This document shows, piece by piece, positions 44,609-54,446 of a DNA stretch of 64,000 nucleotides; position 1 is the first letter of the stretch; each line of letters opens with the position of its first letter. Both the position numbers and the translations under genes were made by a program. This DNA comes from Pseudomonas putida (GTDB taxonomy: Bacteria > Pseudomonadota > Gammaproteobacteria > Pseudomonadales > Pseudomonadaceae): assembly GCF_005080685.1 (NCBI RefSeq), contig NZ_CP039371.1, positions 1,302,001 through 1,366,000 of the forward strand, written 5' to 3'. Below the pieces are notes generated by a model. It searched no databases and was not told the origin of the DNA. It saw only the letters and a list, made by a program, of their open reading frames with translations.

Positions 44609-45784
44609 TCATTCTGCACTGCGCTTACGACTGGCCATCGCAGTGACCCCGTAACCGATCAGTGCGGCAAAGAACGAGCCGCTAAGAATCCCCATTCGGT
44701 CCATGCCGGCATACTCACTGCTGCCAGGTACGAAGGCCAACGAGCCGACGAACAGGCTCATGGTGAAGCCAATGCCGCAGAGAATCGCCACCCCCAGCAA
44801 CTGCCCCCAGCTGGCGCCACTGGGCAGTGCTGCCAACTGCAATTTCACCGCCAGCCAGGTCAAGCCAAACACCCCTACGGTCTTGCCTAGCAGCAGGCCC
44901 ACGGCAATGCCCATCGGCACAGGGTGGGTGAAGCTGTCCAGGCTTATGCCGGCCAGCGACACACCGGCGTTGGCGAAGGCGAACAACGGCAGGATGGCGT
45001 AGGCCACCCAGGGTTGCAGGGCAAGCTCCAAGGCCAGCAGCGGCGAGGCTTCGGCATGGCGGGTGCGCAGCGGAATGCACAAAGCCAGGGCAACGCCGGC
45101 CAAGGTGGCGTGCACGCCGCTCTTGAGCACGCACACCCAGAGAATCAGGCCGACCACCAGGTACGGGCCGAGCTTGGTCACGCCAAGCCGGTTCATGGTC
45201 AGCAGCACGATCAGGCAGGCAGCGGCCAGTACCAGCGACACGCTCGACAGGGTGCCGGAGTAGAACAGGGCGATGACGATGATCGCTCCCAGGTCGTCGA
45301 TGATCGCCAAGGTCATCAGGAACAACTTCAGCGATACCGGTACCCGTTTGCCGAGCAACGCCAACACGCCAAGGGCGAAGGCGATGTCGGTGGCCATGGG
45401 AATGGCCCATCCGGCTACCGCCGCCGGGTTGTCACGATTGATCGACCAATAGATCAGCGCCGGTACCACCATGCCGCCGATGGCAGCCGTGGCGGGCAGG
45501 ATGACCTGCGAGGGCTTGGACAACTGGCCATCCACTACCTCGCGCTTCACCTCCAGGCCGATGAGCAGGAAGAACAGGGCCATCAGGCCGTCGTTGATCC
45601 ACAGCAGCGAGGGCTTGGCGATTTCCAGTGCTCCGACCTGCACGGCAACCGGAACATCGAGCAGGACGCTATAGACGTGGGACAGCGGTGAGTTGTTGAT
45701 GACCAGCGCCAGAATCGCCGCAGCGATCAGCAGCAGGCCGCTGGCGGCTTCCAGTTGGAAGAAGCGGGTGAGGAGCCTACGCAC
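44609..45784 (-). CDS. nhaA: Na+/H+ antiporter NhaA
   Basis: 391-residue inner-membrane antiporter exporting Na+ for H+, with about twelve helices. The ion-binding aspartate pair lies in [11 protein letters not shown] near residues 163-164; the family's [17 protein letters not shown] and [10 protein letters not shown] are intact. Length is that of E. coli NhaA. It is followed by element copy 2 after 19 bases. No regulator such as NhaR is adjacent. Confidence 0.96.
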   Translation of the reverse strand: MRRLLTRFFQLEAASGLLLIAAAILALVINNSPLSHVYSVLLDVPVAVQVGALEIAKPSLLWINDGLMALFFLLIGLEVKREVVDGQLSKPSQVILPATAAIGGMVVPALIYWSINRDNPAAVAGWAIPMATDIAFALGVLALLGKRVPVSLKLFLMTLAIIDDLGAIIVIALFYSGTLSSVSLVLAAACLIVLLTMNRLGVTKLGPYLVVGLILWVCVLKSGVHATLAGVALALCIPLRTRHAEASPLLALELALQPWVAYAILPLFAFANAGVSLAGISLDSFTHPVPMGIAVGLLLGKTVGVFGLTWLAVKLQLAALPSGASWGQLLGVAILCGIGFTMSLFVGSLAFVPGSSEYAGMDRMGILSGSFFAALIGYGVTAMASRKRSAE

Positions 45785-45910
45785 GGGCTATATGCTCTCC
45801 ATGAGTGAGTGGGCAGGTCGGGTCAGGCCTGAGGCAAGCCTAGATGCTGTTGGCGGGAGAGGGGGAGGAGAGTTCTAAAAGTGGGGTGGGAATTTACACA
45901 TGTTGTCGAC

Positions 45911-45986
45911 GGCCCTATCGCCAGCAGGCCGGCTCCCACAACGATCGCATCGTACCTGTAGGAGCCGGCTTGCCGGCGATGGGGCC
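45911..45986. repeat. Inverted REP pair downstream of the FAD-dehydrogenase gene
   Basis: Left unit (about 45911-45941, GGCCCTATCGCCAGCAGGCC...) and right unit (45954-45986, containing GGAGCCGGCTTGCCGGCGAT) are inverted relatives of the P. putida REP family with several mismatches. They sit in the 220-base gap between the dehydrogenase and nhaA; nothing else is seen there. Confidence 0.8.
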
Positions 45987-46004
45987 AGTAGCCGCAACGT
46001 CGAT

Positions 46005-47612
46005 TTACAACCCGAGCATGTCCCGCGCCACTGCCTCGGCAATGCGAATGCCATCGACACCGGCCGAGAGGATGCCGCCGGCATAGCCAGCCCCTTCACC
46101 CGCCGGGAACAGCCCCTTGAGGTTGAGGCTCTGGTAATCCGCGCCACGGGTGATACGCAGTGGCGAGGAGGTACGCGTCTCGATGCCGGTCAGCACCGCG
46201 TCGTGCAGGTTATAGCCCTTGATCTGGCGATCGAACGCGGGCAGCGCTTCGCGGATCGCCTCGATGGCGAAATCCGGAAGGCTCGGCGCCAGGTCACCCA
46301 GGGTCACCCCCGGCTTGTACGAAGGCTCGACGCTGCCCAGCGCGGTGGACGGCTTGCCTGCAACGAAGTCGCCGACCAGCTGCGCCGGTGCCTGGTAGTT
46401 GCTGCCACCCATGACGTAGGCGTGGGCTTCGAGGCGCTCCTGCAGTTCGATCCCTGCCAATGGACCGCCTGGGTAATCGCGCTCCGGATCGATGCCGACG
46501 ACGATGCCGGAGTTGGCGTTGCGCTCGTTACGCGAATACTGGCTCATGCCGTTGGTGACCACCCGACCAGGCTCGCTGGTGGCCGCAACCACGGTGCCGC
46601 CCGGGCACATGCAGAAGCTGTAGACCGAACGACCGTTCTTGGCGTGGTACACCAGCTTGTAGTCGGCTGCGCCCAGTTTCGGGTGGCCGGCGTATTTGCC
46701 CAGGCGCGCCTTGTCGATCAATGTCTGCGGGTGCTCGATGCGGAAACCGACCGAGAATGGCTTGGCTTCCATGTACACGCCCTTGGCATGGAGCATGCGG
46801 AACGTGTCGCGGGCACTGTGGCCCAGGGCCAGGACCACATGGCGGGAATGCAATTGCTCGCCACTTTCCAGGACCACGCCAGTCAGTTGGTCGTCTTCGA
46901 CCAGCAGGTCGGTGACCTTCTCCTGGAAGCGCACTTCGGCCCCCAGGGCGATCATGTCCTGGCGCATCTGCTCGACCATGCCCGTCAGGCGGAAGGTACC
47001 GATGTGCGGCTTGTTGATGTAGAGGATCTCGTCCGGCGCACCAGCCTTGACGAACTCCTCGAGCACCTTGCGACCATGGTGCTGCGGGTCCTTGATCTGG
47101 CTGTACAGCTTGCCGTCGGAGAAGGTACCGGCACCGCCCTCGCCGAACTGCACGTTGGACTCGGGGTTGAGCACGCTCTTGCGCCACAGACCCCAGGTGT
47201 CCTTGGTGCGCTGGCGCACCTCCTTGCCACGTTCGAGGATGATCGGCTTGAAGCCCATCTGCGCCAGCAGCAGCCCGGCGAAGATGCCGCACGGGCCGAA
47301 ACCGACCACGATCGGGCGCTCCTGCAGGTTTTCAGGGGCCTGGCCGACGAACTGGTAGCGTGTGTCCGGGGCAACGCCGATGTTGCGATCGCCTTCGAAC
47401 TTGCGCAGCAGTTCCGCTTCGTTACTGGTCTCGAGGTCGATGGTGTAGATGAACAGCAGCTCGCTGTTCTTCTTGCGCGCATCGTAGCTGCGCTTGAACA
47501 GGGTGAAACCGAGCAGTTGCTCGTCGCTGATGCCCAGGCGCTCCACGATGGCCTCGCGCAGCGCTTCGTCGGGATGATCCAGGGGCAGCTTCAGTTCGGT
47601 GATTCGTAGCAT
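46005..47612 (-). CDS. FAD-dependent dehydrogenase (COG2509 type)
   Basis: 535 residues. The FAD-binding dinucleotide motif is VVGFGPCGIFAGLLLAQMG near residue 105, with an ERGK acidic end; the FSDGKLYSQIKD and FPAGEGAGYAGGILSAG motifs are characteristic. The first 90 residues form an extra N-terminal domain often seen in this group. I chose ATG 47612 (MLRITELKLPLDH). This family is broadly conserved in bacteria but has no assigned substrate. A REP pair lies between it and nhaA. Confidence 0.85.
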   Translation of the reverse strand: MLRITELKLPLDHPDEALREAIVERLGISDEQLLGFTLFKRSYDARKKNSELLFIYTIDLETSNEAELLRKFEGDRNIGVAPDTRYQFVGQAPENLQERPIVVGFGPCGIFAGLLLAQMGFKPIILERGKEVRQRTKDTWGLWRKSVLNPESNVQFGEGGAGTFSDGKLYSQIKDPQHHGRKVLEEFVKAGAPDEILYINKPHIGTFRLTGMVEQMRQDMIALGAEVRFQEKVTDLLVEDDQLTGVVLESGEQLHSRHVVLALGHSARDTFRMLHAKGVYMEAKPFSVGFRIEHPQTLIDKARLGKYAGHPKLGAADYKLVYHAKNGRSVYSFCMCPGGTVVAATSEPGRVVTNGMSQYSRNERNANSGIVVGIDPERDYPGGPLAGIELQERLEAHAYVMGGSNYQAPAQLVGDFVAGKPSTALGSVEPSYKPGVTLGDLAPSLPDFAIEAIREALPAFDRQIKGYNLHDAVLTGIETRTSSPLRITRGADYQSLNLKGLFPAGEGAGYAGGILSAGVDGIRIAEAVARDMLGL

Positions 47613-47715
47613 GGCAGGGTCCAGTATCCCGGCCATGGGCGGCCGGCGGCTTTACACAAACCGCCAAGTATAAGCTGTTCGCCGCCCCTACTGGCAGGAT
47701 AAAAGCGCCCGGCGA

Positions 47716-48390
47716 TCAGTTGTCGCGCGCGCCACCGTAGTAGCCGCAGCCTTGCAGGGTCTGCCCGTCGATGCGCAGTTCGGCACGCAGGTGGTTGATC
47801 GCGCCGCTGGCGCTGTCGACGCAGCGCTGCGGGGCGACCCACAGTTCCACGCGCTCGCCGTTGGCTTCGCTGGACAGGGTCAGGCCACCGCCGGGGATTT
47901 CTTCTTCGAGGAACGGCAGGGGCAATGGGTCTTTGCCGGGACGTTCGATGACCATCCCGCGGCCGCTGGCTTTTACCGCCCAGAACGGCTCGTTGCCGCT
48001 GGCACGCAGGGTCAGCTGCTTGAAGTTGGGGTCGTCACAGGCCTGTGGCGAGGGCGTCAGGCGGTACAGTGCGCGGACGTCGAGCTGGCCGTCGGTAGTG
48101 GCCTGCTTGCTGCCGGTAAGGCGCCCACGCACGTCGGCGAACAGCTTGGCGTTGGCGTCCGTGGCGAGGTTGGCGGCTTCCTGGAGGATGCCGGTGCCGG
48201 CTGCATCGTTGATCACGAATTGGCGGCTTTCGTGGCACGGTTTGAACAGCAGCTGGCCGCCCCCGGCGCTCAGTTCGCCCTGCATGCGCGTGGTGCCGAT
48301 GTTCGGGTCGCTGGGCGTGTCCGCCAGCATCTGGCAGCCGCCGAACAGGGGCAGGGCCGCGGCAAGCAGCAGGGAAGGGGTGAGGCGCAT
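47716..48390 (-). CDS. COG3650-type lipoprotein of unknown function
   Basis: 224 residues with a lipoprotein signal (lipobox FGGC near residue 20). The C-terminal half has the LRASGNEPFWAVKASG motif, as in the META/NlpE-like and COG3650 families, and pairs of Cys (CVDSASGA, LQGCGYYG) that may form a disulfide. Start chosen at ATG 48390. Downstream of the liv operon on the same strand, separated by a perfect inverted REP pair and a terminator. Confidence 0.75.
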   Translation of the reverse strand: MRLTPSLLLAAALPLFGGCQMLADTPSDPNIGTTRMQGELSAGGGQLLFKPCHESRQFVINDAAGTGILQEAANLATDANAKLFADVRGRLTGSKQATTDGQLDVRALYRLTPSPQACDDPNFKQLTLRASGNEPFWAVKASGRGMVIERPGKDPLPLPFLEEEIPGGGLTLSSEANGERVELWVAPQRCVDSASGAINHLRAELRIDGQTLQGCGYYGGARDN

Positions 48391-48463
48391 GGTGGGCTCC
48401 GGCAATCTGTTGCGAAAGAGCTGGCCACGTTACTCAGGCTGGGTGCGGATCACAAGTTCTCGG

Positions 48464-48561
48464 TTGCCTGTACCGGCCCCATCGCCGGCAAGCCGGCTCC
48501 TACAGGTCCGAAGCAATCGCGGTAGGAGCCGGCTTGCCGGCGATGGGGCCGGTACAGGCAA
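48464..48561. repeat. Perfect 40-bp inverted REP pair (REPIN-like)
   Basis: The bases 48464-48503 and 48522-48561 are exact reverse complements, 40 bases each, around an 18-base spacer. Each contains GCCGGCAAGCCGGCTCCTAC or its complement, the core of the P. putida REP family. It lies in the intergenic gap before the liv operon terminator. Confidence 0.9.
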
Positions 48562-48579
48562 CCCAAAACCCCCAGGCAG

Positions 48580-48602
48580 AAAAAAAGGCCCGAAGGCCTT
48601 TT
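48580..48602 (-). terminator. Terminator of the liv operon
   Basis: AAAAGGCC and GGCCTTTT arms around a short CGA-type loop, with A and T runs on both sides, directly after livF. Confidence 0.75.
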
Positions 48603-48607
48603 CTCCA

Positions 48608-49309
48608 TCAACCACCCAGGTACGCGTCGCGCACCTTCGGGTCGGTCAGCAAGGCCTCGCCAGTGCCTTGCATCACCACCTTGCCGTTCTCCAGCACATA
48701 GGCCCGGTCGGCGATCTTCAACGCCTGGTTGGCGTTCTGCTCCACCAGGAACACCGTCACGCCATCGCGGCGCAACTGTTCGATGATGTCGAAGATCTGC
48801 TGGATGATGATCGGCGCCAGGCCCAGCGACGGCTCGTCGAGCAGCAGCAGCTTGGGCTTGCTCATCAGTGCGCGGCCGATGGCCAGCATCTGTTGCTCGC
48901 CGCCGGACATGGTGCCGCCACGCTGGACGAAACGTTCCTTCAGCCGTGGGAACAGTTGCAGGACCTTGTCCAGTTGCTCCTGATAGTCGCCCTTGTCGGT
49001 AAAGAACCCGCCCATGGCCAGGTTCTCCTCGACGGTCAGGCGGGCGAACACGCGGCGGCCCTCGGGGACCACGGCGATGCTCTTGCGCATGATGTGCGAG
49101 GAGGGCTGGCCGACCAGTTCCTCACCCAGGTACTTGATGCTGCCGCTGTGCGCCTGCGGCGAGCCGCAGAGGGTCATCAGCAGGGTCGACTTGCCGGCGC
49201 CGTTGGCACCGATCAGGGTGACGATCTCGCCCTGGTTGATCTCCACGTTGACGCTGTGCAGCGCCTGGATCTTGCCGTAGAAAGTGGAAACGTTCTCGAA
49301 CTTCAGCAT
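48608..49309 (-). CDS. livF: Branched-chain amino acid ABC transporter ATPase LivF
   Basis: 233 residues; one of two ATPases of the high-affinity Leu/Ile/Val importer. Walker A is GANGAGKST (near residue 36), the signature TMSGGEQQMLAIG, and Walker B LLLLDEPSLGLAP. It starts next to the livG stop. Last gene of livK-livH-livM-livG-livF; a terminator follows. Confidence 0.96.
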   Translation of the reverse strand: MLKFENVSTFYGKIQALHSVNVEINQGEIVTLIGANGAGKSTLLMTLCGSPQAHSGSIKYLGEELVGQPSSHIMRKSIAVVPEGRRVFARLTVEENLAMGGFFTDKGDYQEQLDKVLQLFPRLKERFVQRGGTMSGGEQQMLAIGRALMSKPKLLLLDEPSLGLAPIIIQQIFDIIEQLRRDGVTVFLVEQNANQALKIADRAYVLENGKVVMQGTGEALLTDPKVRDAYLGG

Positions 49310-50077
49310 TTACGCTTCCCCCAGGTAGGCCTTGATCACATCAGGATTGTCGCGAATCTGCTCCGGCGTGCCGTCGGCCAGGGGGGTGCCCTGGTTGATG
49401 ACGACGATATGGTCGGAAATGCTCATCACCAGTTTCATGTCGTGCTCGATCAGCAGCACGGTCACGTCATGGGATTCGCGCAGATAGGCGATCAATGCCT
49501 TGAGGTCTTCGGTCTCTCTTGGGTTCAGGCCCGCTGCCGGTTCGTCGAGCATGATGATGCGCGGCTGGGTCATCATGCAGCGGGCGATTTCCAGGCGGCG
49601 TTGCTGGCCATAGGCGAGGGTGCCTGCGGTGCGGTTGGCGAACTCGGTCAGGTTGACCTTATCCAGCCAGTACTGTGCCCGCTCCATGGCCTCTTTCTCG
49701 CTGCGGCGGAAGCTGGGCGTCTTGAACAGGCCGGCGAAGAAGTTGGTGTTCAGGTGGCGGTGTTGGGCGATCAGCAGGTTTTCCAGTGCCGTCATTTCCT
49801 TGAACAGGCGCACGTTCTGGAAGGTGCGCACCACGCCTTTGCGGGCGATCTGGTGGCCGGCCAGGCCCTGGATCGGCTGGCCATCGAGCAGGATGGTGCC
49901 GCCGCTGGGCTTGTAGAAACCGGTCAGGCAGTTGAACACCGTGGTCTTGCCGGCGCCGTTCGGGCCGATCAGTGCCACCACCTGTTTTTCCTTGACGGTC
50001 AGGCCCACGCCGTTGACCGCCAACAAGCCGCCGAAGCGCATGCTCAGGCCGCTGACTTGCAGAATTTCGCGGCTCAT
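49310..50077 (-). CDS. livG: Branched-chain amino acid ABC transporter ATPase LivG
   Basis: 255 residues with Walker [10 protein letters not shown], signature [13 protein letters not shown] and Walker [14 protein letters not shown]. The C-terminal extension after Walker B ([16 protein letters not shown], then [20 protein letters not shown]) is typical of LivG. Its start overlaps the livM stop by four bases. Confidence 0.96.
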   Translation of the reverse strand: MSREILQVSGLSMRFGGLLAVNGVGLTVKEKQVVALIGPNGAGKTTVFNCLTGFYKPSGGTILLDGQPIQGLAGHQIARKGVVRTFQNVRLFKEMTALENLLIAQHRHLNTNFFAGLFKTPSFRRSEKEAMERAQYWLDKVNLTEFANRTAGTLAYGQQRRLEIARCMMTQPRIIMLDEPAAGLNPRETEDLKALIAYLRESHDVTVLLIEHDMKLVMSISDHIVVINQGTPLADGTPEQIRDNPDVIKAYLGEA

Positions 50078-51326
50078 CGACGCAGCTCCATATGGGGACG
50101 TTGCATAGGCAGCAGGCCTTGCGGACGCCAGATCATCATCAACACCATCAGCGCACCGAACATCAGCATCCGGTATTCGCTGAACTCACGCATCAGCTCC
50201 GGCAGCAGGATCATCACGATGGCCGCGAGAATCACGCCCAGTTGCGAGCCCATGCCGCCAAGCACGACGATGGCGAGGATGATCGCCGACTCGATGAAGG
50301 TGAACGACTCCGGCGTCACCAGGCCCTGGCGCGCGGCGAAGAAGCTGCCGGCGAAACCGGCGAAGCAGGCGCCGAGGGTAAAGGCCGAGAGCTTGATCAC
50401 GGTGGGGTTCAGGCCCAATGCGCGGCAGGCGATCTCGTCCTCGCGCAGGGCTTCCCAGGCGCGGCCGATCGGCATGCGCAGCAGCCGGTTGATCACGAAC
50501 AGCGCCAGCAGGGCCAGCAGCAGGGCCACCAGGTAGAGGAAGATGACCTTGTTGATCGAGTTGTATTGCAGCCCGAAGAACTCATGGAAGGTCTGCATCC
50601 CCTCGGCGGCGCGGCGCTCGAAGGTCAGGCCGAAGAACTCCGGCTTGGGGATGTTGCTGATGCCGTTGGGGCCGCCGGTCCAGTCGGTGAGGTTGCGCAG
50701 GAACAAGCGGATGATCTCGCCGAAGCCGAGGGTCACGATCGCCAAATAGTCACCGCGCAGGCGCAGCACCGGGAAGCCGAGCAGGAAGCCGAAGGTGGCG
50801 GCCATCAGGCCGGCGATCGGCAGGCAGACCCAGAAGCTCCAGCCCAGGTAGTGCGAGAGCATCGCGTAGCTGTACGCACCCACGGCGTAGAAGCCGACGT
50901 AACCCAGGTCGAGCAGGCCAGCGAGGCCAACCACGATGTTCAAGCCAAGGCCCAGCAGCACGTAGATCAGGATCAACGTGGCGATGTCGACCGCCCCGCG
51001 CGAGCCGAAGAACGGCCACACCAGTGCCGCGACGATCAGGCCCATGATCACGTAGCGCTGGGTCTTGGGCAGGGTCAGGTAGTTGCTCACGGCCGGTGGG
51101 ATCAGCTTGCGGTCCGAGCGACGGCCCATGACCGCGCTCCATTGCCGGTCGAACAGCACGCGCAGGAACATCAGCAGCGAGCAGACGGCGATGATGCCGA
51201 TGGTGAACGATCCTTGGCTGTGGACCACCAGGCTGATGCCGTCGATGCTGAGCTTCAGGCCCAGCACCGGGAATGCCACGGCCCAGACCAGCAAGGCGCT
51301 GAAGAACGCCTGTTTGAGATTTCTGT

Positions 51327-51330
<4 letters not shown>
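50074..51330 (-). CDS. livM: Branched-chain amino acid ABC transporter permease LivM
   Basis: 418-residue permease, longer than LivH because of an N-terminal part of about 80 residues with two helices typical of Pseudomonas LivM (BraE). About ten hydrophobic helices in all; the permease EAA-like loop is in [21 protein letters not shown]. Overlaps livG and livH by four bases each. Confidence 0.95.
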
Positions 51331-52250
<920 letters not shown>

Positions 52251-52424
52251 TACAGCGCTCCTAAAAACCTGATTTGCATTTCACTGGCGGGGGGTGACCC
52301 CTGTGGGCTGCCTCGTGGTCTTTGCAACGATGGCAGGGCACGGCCAGGAAACCGCGGGTGACGGTTTTAAGATTTTCAGGTGAACCGGCTCCCGGATCGC
52401 GGGAATCTGGTCCATGAACCTCGT

Positions 52425-52456
52425 AAAACAAAGCCCACTGCTCGCACAGTGGGCTT
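52425..52456 (-). terminator. Terminator/attenuator after livK
   Basis: Stem AAGCCCACTG (52431-52440) and CAGTGGGCTT (52447-52456). In the livK direction it is followed by TTGTTTTA. It sits between livK and livH and should make the binding protein message more abundant than the rest. Confidence 0.8.
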
Positions 52457-52480
52457 CTCGGTCAGCTATTAGTCACGCAG

Positions 52481-53596
52481 TTACTGAGGGGATACTTCGG
52501 TCTTCGGCTTGCCGAAGTGCCATTCGTAGACCACGAACTTGAAGTCCTTCAGGTCGCCTTTCTCGTCGTACGACAGGGTGCCGGTCGGGGTCTTGAAGGA
52601 GCCGGCGTGGATAGCCTCGGCCACCTTCTCGGTGTCCTCGGACTTGGCCGCTTCGATACCTTTGGCGATCAGCTCCACGGCCGAGTACGCCGGGAACACG
52701 AACGGGCCGCTAGGGTCCTTGCCATCGGCCTTGATGGCATCGACGATGGCCTTGTTCTCCGGGTCGGCGTCGAACGACTTCGGCAGGGTGACCAGCAGGC
52801 CTTCGGAGGCGTTCTGGGCGATCTGCGAGATCGAGTCGTTACCCACGCCCTCTGGGCCCATGAACTTGGCCTTCAGGCCTTTTTCCTGGGCTTGGCGCAG
52901 GATCAGGCCCAGCTCTGGGTGGTAGCCACCGTAGTAGACGAAGTCGACGTTGTTCTGCTTGAGCTTCTGGATGATCGAGGAGAAGTCCTTGTCACCGGCG
53001 TTCAGGCCTTCGAACACGGCAACCTTGGTGCCTTTCTGCTCGAGGGTCTGCTTGACCGCGGTGGCGATGCCTTCACCGTACTGCTGCTTGTCGTGCAGGA
53101 CCGCGACGACTTTCGGCTTGACGTGGTCGGCGATGTAGTTGCCGGCCGCTGGGCCCTGGGCGCTGTCCAGACCGATGGTGCGGAAGATCAGCTTGTAGCC
53201 ACGGGCGGTGATTTCCGGCGAGGTGGCGGCCGGGGTGATCATGATTACGCCTTCGTCTTCGTAGATGTCGGACGCTGGCTGGGTGGAGCTGGAGCACAGG
53301 TGGCCGATGACGAACTTGACGCCGTCGTTGACCACTTTGTTGGCGACCGCCACGGCCTGTTTAGGGTCGCAGGCGTCGTCGTATTCCTTGGCTTCGAGCA
53401 TTTTGCCATCCACGCCGCCCTTGGCGTTGATGTCCTTGATGGCCTGCTTGGCGCCGATGAACTGCATGTCGCCGTATTGGGTGACCGGACCGGTTTTCGG
53501 ACCGGCGATACCGATCTTGATGGTATCGGCGGCAAATGCCTGGCTGGCAACGCCGGCCAGTGCCATCGCGGCGAACAGCTTGGAAATCTTGATCAT
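52481..53596 (-). CDS. livK: Branched-chain amino acid periplasmic binding protein (LivK/BraC)
   Basis: 371 residues with a signal peptide (MIKISKLFAAMALAGVASQA, cleaved before ADTIKIGI). The type I periplasmic binding protein fold binds Leu, Ile, Val (in Pseudomonas BraC also Ala and Thr). SSTQPASDIYEDEGV and GYHPELGLILRQAQEKG are family motifs. First gene of the liv operon. A perfect palindrome lies about 120 bases upstream of its start. Confidence 0.95.
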   Translation of the reverse strand: MIKISKLFAAMALAGVASQAFAADTIKIGIAGPKTGPVTQYGDMQFIGAKQAIKDINAKGGVDGKMLEAKEYDDACDPKQAVAVANKVVNDGVKFVIGHLCSSSTQPASDIYEDEGVIMITPAATSPEITARGYKLIFRTIGLDSAQGPAAGNYIADHVKPKVVAVLHDKQQYGEGIATAVKQTLEQKGTKVAVFEGLNAGDKDFSSIIQKLKQNNVDFVYYGGYHPELGLILRQAQEKGLKAKFMGPEGVGNDSISQIAQNASEGLLVTLPKSFDADPENKAIVDAIKADGKDPSGPFVFPAYSAVELIAKGIEAAKSEDTEKVAEAIHAGSFKTPTGTLSYDEKGDLKDFKFVVYEWHFGKPKTEVSPQ

Positions 53597-53953
53597 AATG
53601 CTCCACTCATTCTGTTGTAATTCTTAGAGTCCTGGCGGCCAGGTCTACAGACCGGTCGGGCTTGGGCAATGGCCACGCCATGCCACTTGCTCGACTCCCC
53701 GGAAAATCTCCCGGAACTGTACCGGTACAGTGTAGAGCCCTCGTCGAGCGCTTGAAAAGCGGGCTAAAAGTGCCAAGGTCCGGGCTTGTCGCTTGGTCGA
53801 CACAAAGATATGAAAAGGCGCCATCAATTTGCCTTTACTCATCGCTGTGGCCTGGGATTTCAGGGCCAATCGACCAAATTACGTATTTGAAACCGGGTTT
53901 TTCTGCAAAAATGCCGGCCTTTTTAATTGGCCGAATTCTGCGGTAGATAACCC
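53597..53953. other. Intergenic region between livK and the DUF2288 gene
   Basis: 357 bases between divergent genes. It holds the perfect palindrome at 53716-53731 and, presumably, the liv promoter. No gene is seen here. Confidence 0.5.
53716..53731. promoter_or_regulatory. Perfect 16-bp palindrome upstream of livK, candidate operator
   Basis: ACTGTACCGGTACAGT, symmetrical over all 16 bases. Its form, with a central CCGG and GTAC half-sites, is that of dimeric repressor sites such as TetR-family operators. The regulator is not known. Confidence 0.45.
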
Positions 53954-54256
53954 ATGACTGATCAAACAAGCACCCTCTATGCCAAATTGCTCGGCGAGAC
54001 GGCGACCATCGAGTGGAAAGCGTTGGAGCGCTTCTGGGCCAAAGGTGACCTGATTTGGGTCGACCCGTCCCTCGACCTGATTACCGTAGCCGAGGCGATG
54101 GCCGAGAATCGCAGCGAGATCTTCGCCAAGTGGCGCAGTGATGGCACCGTCGGGCCGGTGTCGGCCGAACAAGCGCTCGACCTGCAAACCCGCGATCCAG
54201 AGATATGGGCAGTGGTTGTTTCGCCGTTCATCGTGATCCAGGCGAAGGGCGACTGA
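53954..54256 (+). CDS. DUF2288 protein
   Basis: 100 residues, mostly acidic, no signal or membrane segment. It fits the small DUF2288 family (ARLLGETARI-type start, here AKLLGETATIEWKALERFWA). Function unknown. Stands alone between the liv operon and the tubulin-like gene on the other strand. Confidence 0.8.
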   Translation: MTDQTSTLYAKLLGETATIEWKALERFWAKGDLIWVDPSLDLITVAEAMAENRSEIFAKWRSDGTVGPVSAEQALDLQTRDPEIWAVVVSPFIVIQAKGD

Positions 54257-54446
54257 ATCGCTGGAGCGTTGATGGTGCGCGAAATCGCGCACGCGCCCCG
54301 TTTAGGTGCTTGCTCGCGCTCAGACGGGGTAGAGGTCGGTAACAATTCGGCGTGGCGGTAACAGTTTACGGGATGCGTAATGAAAGCTGCCTCGCGGCCC
54401 CTCGCGCCAAAGTGCCGCGAAGGGCTTGGAGACGGCCCAATCAAGG

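Noticed and set aside
45900..47609. 569-residue plus-strand open frame opposite the FAD dehydrogenase
   Set aside because: Antisense shadow; the opposite strand has a clear FAD-binding enzyme. It also starts within a REP unit.
47771..50536. 921-residue plus-strand open frame across livF, livG and a lipoprotein
   Set aside because: It spans three minus-strand genes, a terminator and a REP pair; no domain is seen.
54257..54446. Possible small RNA in the gap between DUF2288 and the tubulin-like gene
   Set aside because: No promoter-terminator pair could be seen in these 190 bases.
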